Shown piece by piece: positions 34,611-43,619 of a stretch of DNA of 64,000 bases. The notes below the pieces were generated by a model. The model made no database searches. It was not told the DNA's origin and was given only the letters and a program-made list of their open reading frames with translations. How positions within the stretch are numbered: position 1 is the stretch's first letter; each line of letters begins with the position of its first letter. The stretch is from VAYN01 sp963702075 (GTDB lineage: Bacteria; Actinomycetota; Thermoleophilia; Solirubrobacterales; 70-9). The stretch spans positions 1,798,001-1,862,000 of the forward strand of contig OY969703.1 in the NCBI GenBank assembly GCA_963702075.1. Direction: 5' to 3'. A program made the position numbers and the translations under genes.

Positions 34611-37556
34611 CTACCTCCTCCCGTGTTTGCGACGCGCCTGGCGCCGTGCTTTTCGCTCGGCGTTGCGCTTGCGCCGCTCAGCCGAAGCTGCCGCGGCCGC
34701 ATCGCTGTCGCCGTTGGACTGTGAGCTTGCACCGTTGCCGCCGCCACCGCCGTCGGTGCGCTCAGCCGTGGCCACGGCTCCGGGAGCGGCCTCGGCAGCC
34801 GGCTCCTCCGCAACCGCGGCAGCCGGCGCTTCGCTCTCCTCGTCGCGACCCAATTTCGCCATCTCGATGTCGTCGGCGTAGGCGGGCACGCGGCCGCCCT
34901 CGACTTCCTCGATCCGCAGGCGACGGCGGATGAAGCCGGGCTCCCGTTCTTTCCACGCGGTCAGCACCGGCGAGGCGATGAAGATCGACGAGTAGGTTCC
35001 GGAGGCGATCCCGACCAGCATCGCGAAGGCGAAGTCCTGCAGGGTGGCGCCACCGAAGACCAGCAGCGAACCGACCGCGAGCATGGTCGAGAAGCTGGTC
35101 GCCAGCGATCGGGTCAGCACCTCGCTCATCGAGCGGTTGACGATCTGCGAGAACGCCGCCCGCGGCATCCGCGGGACGTTCTCCCGGATCCGGTCGAAGA
35201 CGATGATCGTGTCGTAGATCGAGTAGCCCAAAATCGTGAGGAAAGCGGCGACCGTCCCGCTGTTCACCTCTTTTCCGGTCAGGGAATAGACGCCGCCGGT
35301 GATCAGGATGTCGTGGAAGATCGCGATCAGGACCGGAACCGCGTATTTCGGGTCGAACCGCAGCGCCACGTAGCCGCAGATCACCAGCAGCGAGAAGATC
35401 AGCGCCTTGAGAGCGCTGCTGGCGACCTGCTGGCCGAAGGTCGGCCCGACGCTGGTGCTTTCGAACCCGCTCTGCTGGATCCCGAATTCGGAGACGAGAG
35501 CGGCTTCGGCCTCGTGGACTTCACCGGGTTCGAGCTGGTGGGACTGGATCTGGAAGACGTTGGCGCCGAAATTCGGGTCGGTGACCTGCTGGACCTCCTC
35601 GCCACTCACCCCGATCGACTCCAACGCTTCGCGCACGCCTTCCTCGTCGGTGGGCTTCTGCAGCGCCGCGGTGATCCGGGTCCCGGACTCGAAGTCGATC
35701 CCGAAGTTGAGCTGCTTGGTCGCCAGCGCGAAGGCGCCGATCAGGAGGATCACGCCGGAGATCGAGAAGAACCAGCGGCTCGCGCCCATGAAGTCGAAGT
35801 GCCACTGCCGCCCCTCGCCGCCGGCGCCGAGCGCGGCCGGGGAGCGCAGCAGCCGCGAGCGGCTCATGCTGCCGAGCAGGGCCTGGGTGAAGACGACCGC
35901 GGTCAGCAACGAGACGATCGTGCCGACGCCGAGGGTGAAGGCGAACCCCTTGACCCCGGCCGTCGCCAGCACGAAGAGGATGAAGGCGGTCAGCAAGGTG
36001 ACGACGTTGGCGTCGACGATCGTGCTGATCCCGCGTTTGTAGCCAGCGCTGATCGCGCTCGACATCGAGCGCCCAGCTCGTACCTCCTCCTTTATTCGCT
36101 CGAAGATGACGATGTTGGAGTCGGCGGCGACGCCGATCGTCAGCACCAGACCCGCGATCCCCGGCAGGGTCAGGGTGATCGGGATCAGTTTGATCAGGGC
36201 GAAGAAGATCACCCCGTAGGCGCCGAGCGCGATCGATGCGATCAGCCCGAGGAAGCGGTAGTAGAGGAGCAGGAAGATGATGACGAGGCTGAGGCCGATG
36301 ATCCCGGCCTTGATGCCTTCGTGGAGCGCCTGGCTGCCGAGGGTCGCCGAGACCTGGGTCTCGCTGATCAGTTTCAGGTTGATCGGCAAGGCGCCGATCT
36401 GCAGCGTCGTCGCCAGGTCCTGCGCGTCCTGGATGCCGCTGAAGCCGCCGGAGATCTCGGCGCCTTCGCGGCCGTCGATCCCGTCGGGGTACTGAGCGAA
36501 GTTGATGATCGGCCGCGTCTTCACTTCGTTGTCGAGGACGACGGCGAAATGGCCGGAGAGAACTTCGGCTTCTTCGGGGCTGACCGGCCCGATAGCCGAC
36601 GCCTGACCGCGCTGGGCGATCTGGCGCGTCACTTCCTGGAACGCTTCCCGGCCGCTGTCGGTGAATTTGAACGAGACGACCGGTTCGTTGGTCGTCGGCG
36701 CGTAGGTCTGTTCCGGTTCGGTGATTTCGTTGCCGCTCAGCGCCGGTTTGTCCTTCAACGCGAACCAGCCCGGCTCGGCGGTTTCGTCGAGCTTGCCTTC
36801 TTCGTCGGTGGGGTATTCGGAGACCAGGACGGTGCCGGCGGGGACTTCGACGACGATCCCGTCTTTCGGCCGTTTTTTCCCGGTCGGGCTGATGTAGAGG
36901 TCCTTTTTCGAGAGCTCCGGCCCGGCGATCAGTTCGTGGGGCTCGTCTTTCTGGAAGAGGTAGTAGCGGGGCTTGGCGACCGAGCAGTCTTCGCAGTTTT
37001 CGACCGGTTTTTGTTCGGCGGCGAGCTGGGCGGCTTCATACGCGGTCGGATAGGCGCCCGCGTAGATCAGCTGTTTGCTCTCTTTGCTGGTGACGTTGCG
37101 TCCCGCTTCTTCCCAGCGTTTTTCCGACGCTTTGCGAGGCCCTTCCGGAGGTTCGCGGCCGGGTGAGCCGCCGATCGCGTGCTCGGGGCCGATCAGGTTC
37201 GGCTCCCAGTCGTAGTAGTAGAGCTGGGCGGTGCTGCCGACCTGTTCGGCGGCGCGGTTGGCGTCGGTGATGCCGGGCAGGCTGACCGTGATCTCGTCGG
37301 TCCCCAGCCGGGCCACTTCGGGCTCGGAAACGCCGAGCTTGTTGATCCGCTGTTCGATGATCGAGATCGAGTCCTGGATGTCTTCACCGCTGACTTCGGA
37401 CGAGGTCCCGGTCGCCTGCCCCTGGTAGACAAGCTCGAGGCCACCCTGGAGGTCGAGGCCGAGCTTGGTTTCCTTGGCCGCGATCACCAGGCCCGAGATC
37501 GCGACCAGCGCGATCACGAACAGGAGGACGAAGATGTGGCCGCGCCGGGTGCCCAT
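34611..37556 (-). CDS. secDF: Protein translocase subunit SecDF (fused SecD and SecF)
   Basis: SecD and SecF use the proton gradient to help pull exported proteins through SecYEG. Here both are one 981-residue chain, where actinobacteria usually have two genes. The SecD half begins with a membrane helix and LGLDLQGGLELVY. It has a large periplasmic region, then five helices with GVAADSNIVIFERIKEE. The SecF half starts near residue 590 with FSISGVILLIGAFAL, LNFGIDFESGTRI and GYSIYDTIIVFDRIREN. A charged Ala/Glu/Arg tail ends the protein. It lies after a zinc-ribbon/PAS gene instead of yajC. Confidence 0.96.
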   Translation of the reverse strand: MGTRRGHIFVLLFVIALVAISGLVIAAKETKLGLDLQGGLELVYQGQATGTSSEVSGEDIQDSISIIEQRINKLGVSEPEVARLGTDEITVSLPGITDANRAAEQVGSTAQLYYYDWEPNLIGPEHAIGGSPGREPPEGPRKASEKRWEEAGRNVTSKESKQLIYAGAYPTAYEAAQLAAEQKPVENCEDCSVAKPRYYLFQKDEPHELIAGPELSKKDLYISPTGKKRPKDGIVVEVPAGTVLVSEYPTDEEGKLDETAEPGWFALKDKPALSGNEITEPEQTYAPTTNEPVVSFKFTDSGREAFQEVTRQIAQRGQASAIGPVSPEEAEVLSGHFAVVLDNEVKTRPIINFAQYPDGIDGREGAEISGGFSGIQDAQDLATTLQIGALPINLKLISETQVSATLGSQALHEGIKAGIIGLSLVIIFLLLYYRFLGLIASIALGAYGVIFFALIKLIPITLTLPGIAGLVLTIGVAADSNIVIFERIKEEVRAGRSMSSAISAGYKRGISTIVDANVVTLLTAFILFVLATAGVKGFAFTLGVGTIVSLLTAVVFTQALLGSMSRSRLLRSPAALGAGGEGRQWHFDFMGASRWFFSISGVILLIGAFALATKQLNFGIDFESGTRITAALQKPTDEEGVREALESIGVSGEEVQQVTDPNFGANVFQIQSHQLEPGEVHEAEAALVSEFGIQQSGFESTSVGPTFGQQVASSALKALIFSLLVICGYVALRFDPKYAVPVLIAIFHDILITGGVYSLTGKEVNSGTVAAFLTILGYSIYDTIIVFDRIRENVPRMPRAAFSQIVNRSMSEVLTRSLATSFSTMLAVGSLLVFGGATLQDFAFAMLVGIASGTYSSIFIASPVLTAWKEREPGFIRRRLRIEEVEGGRVPAYADDIEMAKLGRDEESEAPAAAVAEEPAAEAAPGAVATAERTDGGGGGNGASSQSNGDSDAAAAASAERRKRNAERKARRQARRKHGRR

Positions 37557-37559
37557 GTC

Positions 37560-38048
37560 CTACCCCTCCGGCGTCAAGACGAGGAGCAAGCCGCCGTCGT
37601 CGTCATAGGCCGGGAACACATCGGCGACCGCTTTCGCCGGCAAGTCCCCCTCGGCGTTCACCGCGACCCGCTTGCCGAGCGAACGCACCCCCCACTCCAG
37701 CGAGGTCTCGATCGGGTCGACGAAGCCGTTTTTGTCGGTGTCGGCGGTCTTGCCGCCGTCGCCGCCGTCGATCCATTCGAGCCCGAGGACCTCGCGTACC
37801 GGGCGACCGATCACGTCCTCGTCGGTCAAACCGGTCAGCTCGAAGCTGCCTTTGCCAGCGTCGATCACGCGTTCCTGCTTGTCACAGACGAAAAAGGCGG
37901 CATTGGGAGCCGGATAATAATCGTCGAGTAATTCGAAGACAAAACCGAAGCCGCATTTCGAGCAGCCCTTGGGACGGGTGCTGAACCCTGCGGTCCGCTC
38001 CCCGCTCACCTCCCGGTGTCCGCAATTCGGACAGATGAAAAACGGCAT
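37560..38048 (-). CDS. Zinc-ribbon plus PAS-like domain protein
   Basis: The 162-residue protein opens with a four-cysteine zinc ribbon (C6, C9, C29, C32; CPNCGHR and CSKCGFG). A PAS-like domain follows, with PNAAFFVCDKQERVIDAGKG and DVIGRPVREVLGL. No output domain or membrane helix is present, so it may be a small redox or ligand sensor. It occupies the slot between ruvB and secD where yajC is usually found, three bases before secDF. The gene is clearly real because of its motifs, tight spacing and length. Function is unknown. Confidence 0.8.
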   Translation of the reverse strand: MPFFICPNCGHREVSGERTAGFSTRPKGCSKCGFGFVFELLDDYYPAPNAAFFVCDKQERVIDAGKGSFELTGLTDEDVIGRPVREVLGLEWIDGGDGGKTADTDKNGFVDPIETSLEWGVRSLGKRVAVNAEGDLPAKAVADVFPAYDDDGGLLLVLTPEG

Positions 38049-38093
38049 AGGCGACAGGCTAGATGATCGGATGCCGATCCGGATTCGGCCGAA

Positions 38094-39185
38094 TCAGAAG
38101 AGACTTGCCGCGCCTTCCGGGGCGGCGATTCCGAGATGGTCGTAGGCGCGCTGGGTCAGCACCCGGCCGCGCGGAGTGCGCTTCAACAGACCTTGCTGCA
38201 GGAGATACGGCTCGAGCACGTCCTCGATCGTGTCCTGCTCCTCGCCGATCGCGACCGCTAACGTCGAGAGACCGACCGGGCCGCCGCCGAACTTGGTCGC
38301 AATCGTGTCCAGTAGGGCGCGGTCGCTGCGATCGAGGCCGCCGGCGTCGACCTCCAGCATCTCCAGCGCCGCCGCCGCGACCGCAGCTTCGATCTGACCG
38401 CTGCCTTTGACCTGGGCAAAGTCCCGAACCCGCTTCAGGAGGCGGTTCGCGACCCGCGGCGTACCGCGGGAGCGGGAGGCGATCGTCGCCGCCCCGGCCT
38501 CGTCGACGTCGACGCCGAGGATCCCGGCTGAGCGTCGGATAATCAGGGCCAAGTGCTCGGGCTCGTAGTACTCGAGGCGATGGGAGACGCCGAAGCGATC
38601 CCGAAGCGGCGTCGTCAGCAATCCAGCCCGCGTGGTGGCGCCCACCAGAGTGAAGTCCGGCAGCGGCAGCGTCACCGTCCGGGCCCCAGCCCCCTGCCCC
38701 AGAACCACTGGCAGCTCGCCGTCCTCCATCGCCGGGTAAAGCGTCTCCTCGACCGCCCGCCCGAGGCGATGGATCTCGTCGATGAAGAAGACACTGCCCG
38801 GCTCCAGCGAGGTGAGGAAGGAGGCGACGTCGGCCTTGCGCTCCAGCGCCGGACCGGCGGTCTGCACCATCGGCACCCCCAGCTCGGCGGCGACGATGTG
38901 CGCCAGCGAGGTCTTGCCGAGGCCCGGCGGCCCCGCCAGGAGGACGTGGTCCAGCGGCTCCCCCCGCTTCTGCGCCGCCTCGATGAAGATCGCCAGCTGC
39001 TCGGTCACCTGCCGCTGGTTGACGAAGTCGGCCAGGGTGGGGGGCCGCAGCGAGCGGTCGAGCTCCTCGTCGGGCACCTCCGCGCGCGCGTCGTGCACCT
39101 TGACCTCGGCATCGACCGGCACCGGGTCGCCGTCGACTCCTGGGGTGCGGATGCGGCTGCCGCCGATGTCGGGGGGGCCGCTCAT
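38094..39185 (-). CDS. ruvB: Holliday junction branch migration ATPase RuvB
   Basis: RuvB is the hexameric AAA+ motor that moves Holliday junctions with RuvA. The start at 39185 overlaps the ruvA stop (ATGA) and gives 363 residues; the longer frame is ruvA read in another frame. Motifs are Walker A GPPGLGKT (85-92), Walker B FFIDEIHRL, sensor GATTRAGLLTTPLRDRFG and the arginine region. The C-terminal winged helix begins at TLAVAIGEEQDTIEDVLEPYL. The first 40 residues before RPPTLADFVNQ are longer than in many RuvB proteins. Confidence 0.97.
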   Translation of the reverse strand: MSGPPDIGGSRIRTPGVDGDPVPVDAEVKVHDARAEVPDEELDRSLRPPTLADFVNQRQVTEQLAIFIEAAQKRGEPLDHVLLAGPPGLGKTSLAHIVAAELGVPMVQTAGPALERKADVASFLTSLEPGSVFFIDEIHRLGRAVEETLYPAMEDGELPVVLGQGAGARTVTLPLPDFTLVGATTRAGLLTTPLRDRFGVSHRLEYYEPEHLALIIRRSAGILGVDVDEAGAATIASRSRGTPRVANRLLKRVRDFAQVKGSGQIEAAVAAAALEMLEVDAGGLDRSDRALLDTIATKFGGGPVGLSTLAVAIGEEQDTIEDVLEPYLLQQGLLKRTPRGRVLTQRAYDHLGIAAPEGAASLF

Positions 39186-39775
39186 GCCGCGTTCCTCGAA
39201 GCCGCGGCCTTGCGCAGCGCGGCGGCAACCAGCTCCTGCGGCTCCTCGCCCTCCACCCCGTCCAGCAGCTGCTCGGCTTCGAGCGGCGCGTAGCCGAGGT
39301 TGACGAGGCCGTCGCGGGCAAGGGCACGGGGGCTGTCCTCGCCGCCGACAACGACGACCTCTTCCTCCAGCGCCCCGGCGACTTTCTCGCGCAGCTCGAC
39401 GATGATCCGCTCCGCCGTCCGCTTGCCGATTCCCGGCACCGCCTGGAAGCGTTTTGCGTCGCCCGCGGCGATCGCCCGCAGGAGGTCGCGGGTGCTGCCG
39501 CCCGAGAGGGTGGCGATCGCGACTTTGGGGCCGACGCCGCTGACGGTGGTCAGCAGCCGGAAGAGATCGCGCTCCTCCTCGGAGGAGAAGCCGTAAAGGG
39601 AGAGCGAGTCCTCGCGGGCGACCAGCTCGGCGTGGAGAAAAGCCTCGCTGCCCGCTCCTGGCACCGCCTTGAGCGTCTCCGAGGAGACCGCGAGGCGGTA
39701 GCCGACACCGCCGGCGTCGATGACGACGTGGTCGGGGCGGCGCACCATCACCTCGCCACGGATGGCGGCGATCAT
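39182..39775 (-). CDS. ruvA: Holliday junction DNA helicase subunit RuvA
   Basis: RuvA recognises the four-way junction and loads RuvB. The start at 39775 overlaps ruvC by ATGA, giving 197 residues. MIAAIRGEVMVRR and VVIDAGGVGYRL form the OB fold, TVSGVGPKVAIATLS and AVPGIGKRTAERIIVELR the two helix-hairpin-helix motifs, and the C-terminal three-helix domain ends near LGYAPLEAEQLL. Confidence 0.96.
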   Translation of the reverse strand: MIAAIRGEVMVRRPDHVVIDAGGVGYRLAVSSETLKAVPGAGSEAFLHAELVAREDSLSLYGFSSEEERDLFRLLTTVSGVGPKVAIATLSGGSTRDLLRAIAAGDAKRFQAVPGIGKRTAERIIVELREKVAGALEEEVVVVGGEDSPRALARDGLVNLGYAPLEAEQLLDGVEGEEPQELVAAALRKAAASRNAA

Positions 39776-40311
39776 CCGGCGACCCGCTCCCCGCACTGCC
39801 GAGTCGCCTTCTCCTGCACGACCGCGACCGCCTCGCGCCGGCCGCTGGTGCCGCCATGGCAGATCGCCACCGCGAGGGCGTCCGCGGCGTGGTCGGGCGA
39901 GGGCGGCTCGGGCAGACCCAAGAGCGTCCCGACCATCTTCTGCACCTGGCGCTTGCCGGCGGCGCCGGAGCCGCATACCGCCATCTTGATCGCCTGCGGC
40001 GTGTAGGAGAAGCAGCCGACGCCGTGCTCGGCCGCGGCCAGCATCGCCACTCCGCTCGCCTGGCCGACAGCCATCGCCGAGCGCACGTTCTTGCCGAAAT
40101 AGACCTCCTCGAGCGCCATCGCCTTGGGCTCGTGCCAGGCGATCAACTCGCGCAGGGCGCCATGGATGCGGGCCAGGCGCCGCTCCATCGGCAGGTCCGG
40201 AGTCGTCTCGACGACGCCGCCGTCGAGCGCGACCATGTGGTTGCCCTCGACGCGAACGATGCCGAAGCCGAGATTGGCGGCCCCCGGATCGATTCCCATC
40301 ACAACTTGCAT
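39772..40311 (-). CDS. ruvC: Crossover junction endodeoxyribonuclease RuvC
   Basis: RuvC resolves Holliday junctions by symmetric cleavage. The 179-residue protein has the catalytic acids in GIDPGAANLGFG (D8), ALEEVYFGKNVRSAM (E68) and the C-terminal SPDHAADALAVAICH (His/Asp). QAIKMAVCGSGAAGKRQVQKMV is the DNA-contact region. It heads the ruvC-ruvA-ruvB run after yebC, the standard order. Confidence 0.97.
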   Translation of the reverse strand: MQVVMGIDPGAANLGFGIVRVEGNHMVALDGGVVETTPDLPMERRLARIHGALRELIAWHEPKAMALEEVYFGKNVRSAMAVGQASGVAMLAAAEHGVGCFSYTPQAIKMAVCGSGAAGKRQVQKMVGTLLGLPEPPSPDHAADALAVAICHGGTSGRREAVAVVQEKATRQCGERVAG

Positions 40312-40368
40312 AGGAGAGGGATTCTGTGAACCGGGTCGGATGCCTTCCTGACGTTGGACGGGGCGGCC

Positions 40369-41118
40369 CTAGGCTGCCAACTGCTCCAGCACGTCAGCCG
40401 GAATATCGAAGTTGGCGAAGACTTCGTCGACGTCGTCTTGCTCGTCGAGAGCATCGAGGAGCTTGAGAACGCGTTCGGCGTCGTGGCCCTTCAGCTCGAC
40501 CGTGCTTTTCGGTTCGATCGCCAGGCCGGCCGATTCGATCTCGATCCCTTCGCCTTCCAGCGATTCCTTGACGGCCGTCAGGCTGGCCGGGTCACAGATG
40601 ACCCGCAGCTTGTCTTCGTCGACCTGGACGTCCTCGGCGCCCGCGTCGATCGCCCCGATCAGGTCGTCCTCGCCGTAACGGCCACCGTCGACGACGATCG
40701 AACCTTTGCGCTCGAAGATCCAAGCGACCGAGCCCGGCTCGCCGAGGTTGCCGCCGTGTTTGGAGAAGGCATGCCGGATCTCGGCGCTGGCGCGGTTGCG
40801 GTTGTCGGTCAGAGCCTCGACCAGGACCGCGACCCCGGCGGGGCCGTAGCCCTCGTAGAGGACCCTTTCGATCGCGGCGCCATCCGCCCCTGCCCCGGTG
40901 CCGACGTCGATCGCCTTCTGGATTTTGTCCTTCGGCATCGAGGCGTCTTTTGCCTTTTGGACCGCGGTCGCCAGGGTCGGGTTGTGATCGACGTCGCCGC
41001 CGCCGTCCCGCGCCGCGACGGTGATCGCCCGCGCGAGCTTGCTGAAGAGCTTGCCGCGTTTAGCGTCGGCGGCGCCCTTCTTGTGTTTGATCGAGTGCCA
41101 CTTGGAGTGTCCGGACAT
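40369..41118 (-). CDS. yebC: YebC/PmpR-family protein (translation or transcription factor)
   Basis: YebC/PmpR proteins are widespread. Some act as transcription regulators, and recent work links the family to ribosomes stalling at proline-rich stretches. The start at 41118 gives the canonical N-terminus MSGHSKWHSIKHKKGAADAKRGKLF and 249 residues. GYGPAGVAVLVEALTDNRNR is the family signature. The longer open frame upstream is not used, since the divergent membrane gene starts only 14 bases away. Confidence 0.95.
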   Translation of the reverse strand: MSGHSKWHSIKHKKGAADAKRGKLFSKLARAITVAARDGGGDVDHNPTLATAVQKAKDASMPKDKIQKAIDVGTGAGADGAAIERVLYEGYGPAGVAVLVEALTDNRNRASAEIRHAFSKHGGNLGEPGSVAWIFERKGSIVVDGGRYGEDDLIGAIDAGAEDVQVDEDKLRVICDPASLTAVKESLEGEGIEIESAGLAIEPKSTVELKGHDAERVLKLLDALDEQDDVDEVFANFDIPADVLEQLAA

Positions 41119-41131
41119 CGCCTGCCATTGT

Positions 41132-41578
41132 ATGAACCAGGAAATGGGAACGAGAGCGCGCACCCAGCGAGCAGGCCGAGGCGTGGCCGCCGGCCTCGTC
41201 TTCCTCGCCATGCTCCTGGCCGCATTCTCGCTTTGGACGGCGATTCCGCTGAGCTGGGTCTACATCGGCTCGAAGCTCTCGCAGACGCAGTTCCCGAGCG
41301 GCGGCCCTTATGCGATCGTCGCCGTCGGCGTGGTCGCCTCGATCCTCATCGTCGCCTGGTTGATCGGCCGCCTCAACGACCTCTACATCCGCATCACCGG
41401 CACCAACCGGCTGGGGCCGATTCGGCCCAACTGGCTCAAGAGCATGCGCGACACCGCGCCTATGCGTAGCTCGGTGACCGTGGTCGAGGCGGTGCTGATG
41501 GCCTCGGTGATGCTGGCGATGCTGGCGCTCACGGTTTGGTTCTTCGTCTGGGCCGGCTCGCCGATTCCCAACCAGTAG
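41132..41578 (+). CDS. Small integral membrane protein, unknown function
   Basis: No family was recognised. An ATG at 41132 gives 148 residues with three likely membrane helices (about 18-38, 58-80 and 118-140). A cytoplasmic loop between helices 2 and 3 contains RITGTNRLGPIRPNWLKSMRD. A second ATG 12 bases later is also possible. It is divergent from yebC with a 13-base gap, so the two promoters must overlap the other gene. Confidence 0.7.
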   Translation: MNQEMGTRARTQRAGRGVAAGLVFLAMLLAAFSLWTAIPLSWVYIGSKLSQTQFPSGGPYAIVAVGVVASILIVAWLIGRLNDLYIRITGTNRLGPIRPNWLKSMRDTAPMRSSVTVVEAVLMASVMLAMLALTVWFFVWAGSPIPNQ

Positions 41579-41632
41579 TTCCAGTTCCGTGACGGAGTTG
41601 TTGCGCAACTTTTAAGTTTCGCGCACCAAACG

Positions 41633-41661
41633 TTGCACTTGGTTCGGTACGGTGGTTATAT
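41633..41661 (+). promoter_or_regulatory. Promoter giving a leaderless transcript
   Basis: TTGCAC (41633-41638) and TTATAT (41656-41661) are 17 bases apart. Seven or eight bases after the -10 lies the ATG at 41669, so transcription would begin at or one base before the start codon, as in leaderless actinobacterial mRNAs. This also sets the start codon of the next gene. Confidence 0.7.
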
Positions 41662-41668
41662 GGCCGTG

Positions 41669-41920
41669 ATGGCGAGGGAAACCTGGACCGACGAGAGGCT
41701 CGATGACCTGAACAAGAAGGTCGACGAAGGCTTCAGGGAGATCCGTGAGGAATTCCGAGCCGTGCGGGGCGAGATGCAGGGTCTGCGAGGAGAGATCCAG
41801 GGCGTGCGGGGCGAGGTCGCTGCGATGGGCCGAAATCTGATGCAGCTCACCTGGGGACTGATCGGGACGATGCTCGTCGGTTTTCTAGGGACGATCATTG
41901 CCCTCGTTACCCAGATGTGA
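41669..41920 (+). CDS. Small coiled-coil membrane protein
   Basis: This 83-residue protein has an N-terminal charged helix with heptad-like repeats (FREIREEFRAVRGEMQGLRG, then GEIQGVRGEVAAM), ending in one membrane helix (LTWGLIGTMLVGFLGTIIALV). The open frame extends upstream to 41633, but the promoter position argues for the ATG at 41669. Similar short coiled-coil/one-helix proteins occur widely, often as membrane-tethered oligomers. No specific function can be given. It ends tail to tail with the aminopeptidase. Confidence 0.7.
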   Translation: MARETWTDERLDDLNKKVDEGFREIREEFRAVRGEMQGLRGEIQGVRGEVAAMGRNLMQLTWGLIGTMLVGFLGTIIALVTQM

Positions 41921-41922
41921 GC

Positions 41923-43032
41923 TCAGACCACGAACTTCCCATCTTCCTGCATCACCTCGCCGTCCACTTCGAGCTTGCCGCCGAGGCGGAGGTCGCAGAC
42001 GAGGTCGGTGTGGACCGAGGACTCGTTCTCGCCGCCGGACTCCGGGTAGCTGGCGCCGACCGCCATGTGGACGGTGCCGCCGATCTTCTCGTCGAGCAGG
42101 ACCTCGCGGGTGCCTTTGTCGATCCCGTAGTTGGTGCCGATCCCGAGCTCGCCGAGGGTCCGGGCCCCCTCGTCGGTGTCGAGCAGCTTCAACAGGTACT
42201 CCTCGCCGCGCTCGGCCGAGGCGTCGACGACCCGGCCGCCCTCGAAACGTAGTTTCACCCCGGCCACCTCGCGGCCGCCGATCACCGCCGGCAGGTGGAA
42301 GCTGACTTCGCCCTCGACCGATCTCTCTACCGGGCCGGTGAAGAACTCGCCATCGGGCATGTTGTTGTCGCCGACGCAGGGGATGAACTCCCGGCCGGCG
42401 ATGCCGAGCTTGATGTCGGTGCCGGGCGCGGTCACCCGCACCTCCTCATGGCCCTGGATCCAGTCGGCCAGTCGCCGCGTCTCGTCTGAGGCGCGCTGCC
42501 AGGCGGTCAGCGGCTCGGGGTCGGTGGCGAGGCAGGCGCCGTAATAGAAGTCTTCGTAGTCGGCCAGGCTCATCTCCGCCTCGGAGGCGTAGGCGCTGGT
42601 GGGATAGAGCGTGTAGACCCAGCGGAAGTCGCCTTCGGCGCTGCGCTTCATCGCTCGCGTCATCAGGTCGCCGGTCACCGACTGGCGCAGGGTCTGCCGC
42701 TCCGGCGCCACCCCGGAGAGCTCGCGGGTGTTGGTGCTGGCTCCGATCGCAATCCGCACGTCGGCGTTGTCGACCATCCACTCGGCGTAGGGCGAAATCC
42801 ATTCCAGCTGGCTGTCGGAGGCGTGCTTGAAGTAGGCGGCCACCTGTCCCTCCAGCGCCACGTTCAGCATCGGGTTGCCGCCGGCTTTTAGCACCTCCTC
42901 GTAGACCGCCAGCAGCAGCGGCGCGGCAGCGCTCTCGCCGTCGATCGAGACGACGTCTCCCTCCTTGACTTCGGTCGAGTATCCGACCAGGATCTTCGCC
43001 AGGTTCTGCACCCGGGGATCGCCACCGCTCAT
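41923..43032 (-). CDS. Aminopeptidase, family M29
   Basis: M29 enzymes are metal-dependent aminopeptidases known from thermophiles and Firmicutes. The 369-residue protein has the N-terminal domain with GDVVSIDGESAAAPLL. The metal-ligand segments are in FIPCVGDNNMPDGEFFTGP, GGTVHMAVGASYPESGG and the C-terminal SSVHTDLVCDLR (His and Asp ligands). Full length and all ligand-bearing segments are present. It is coupled to pdxT by an ATGA overlap, although a link to vitamin B6 synthesis is not known. Confidence 0.93.
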   Translation of the reverse strand: MSGGDPRVQNLAKILVGYSTEVKEGDVVSIDGESAAAPLLLAVYEEVLKAGGNPMLNVALEGQVAAYFKHASDSQLEWISPYAEWMVDNADVRIAIGASTNTRELSGVAPERQTLRQSVTGDLMTRAMKRSAEGDFRWVYTLYPTSAYASEAEMSLADYEDFYYGACLATDPEPLTAWQRASDETRRLADWIQGHEEVRVTAPGTDIKLGIAGREFIPCVGDNNMPDGEFFTGPVERSVEGEVSFHLPAVIGGREVAGVKLRFEGGRVVDASAERGEEYLLKLLDTDEGARTLGELGIGTNYGIDKGTREVLLDEKIGGTVHMAVGASYPESGGENESSVHTDLVCDLRLGGKLEVDGEVMQEDGKFVV

Positions 43033-43619
43033 GCTTTCGCCTCCTCCCCCGCCCGCTCGCGCGCGGCGGTCGCCATTGCCATGAAGATCGCGTGGAACCG
43101 GGGATCGTCGGTCAGCTCGGGATGGAAAGCGCAGGCGAGCACGTTGCCATCTCTTATCGCCACCGGATGCTCTCTATATGAGGCCAGCACCTCGACGCCC
43201 GGCCCGTACCGCTCCACCCACGGGGCCCGGATGAAGACCGCCCGCAGCGGCTCGTCCCCGGCCCCCTCGACCTCGAGGTCGGCTTCGAAGCTCTGCAGCT
43301 GGCGGCCGAAGGCGTTGCGCTTGGCAGTCGCGTCGAGGAAACCGAGGTGCTCGGCGTCGCAGACGATCAGCCCGGCGCAGGTCCCGAGAATCGGCCGGCC
43401 GGCCTCGTGGTGCATGAGCAGCGCCTCCTCCAGCCCCGCCGAGTCGATCATCTTGCCGATCGTCGTGCTCTCACCGCCCGGAATCACGAGCGCGTCTAGG
43501 CCCTCCATATCGCCCGGCGTTCGTATCTCCCGCGGCTCGGCGCCGAGCCGGCGCAGGATTTTGGTGTGGGCGTCGAAATCGCCCTGGAGCGCGAGGACTC
43601 CGACCCTGAGGTCGGCCAC
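43029..43619 (-). CDS. pdxT: Pyridoxal 5'-phosphate synthase, glutaminase subunit
   Basis: PdxT releases ammonia from glutamine for PdxS. The 196-residue class I amidotransferase has VGVLALQGDFDAH, PGGESTT (48-54), the nucleophile C81 in GTCAGLIV, and the His-Glu pair in FHPELT. Its GTG start follows the pdxS stop without spacing. Confidence 0.97.
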   Translation of the reverse strand: MADLRVGVLALQGDFDAHTKILRRLGAEPREIRTPGDMEGLDALVIPGGESTTIGKMIDSAGLEEALLMHHEAGRPILGTCAGLIVCDAEHLGFLDATAKRNAFGRQLQSFEADLEVEGAGDEPLRAVFIRAPWVERYGPGVEVLASYREHPVAIRDGNVLACAFHPELTDDPRFHAIFMAMATAARERAGEEAKA

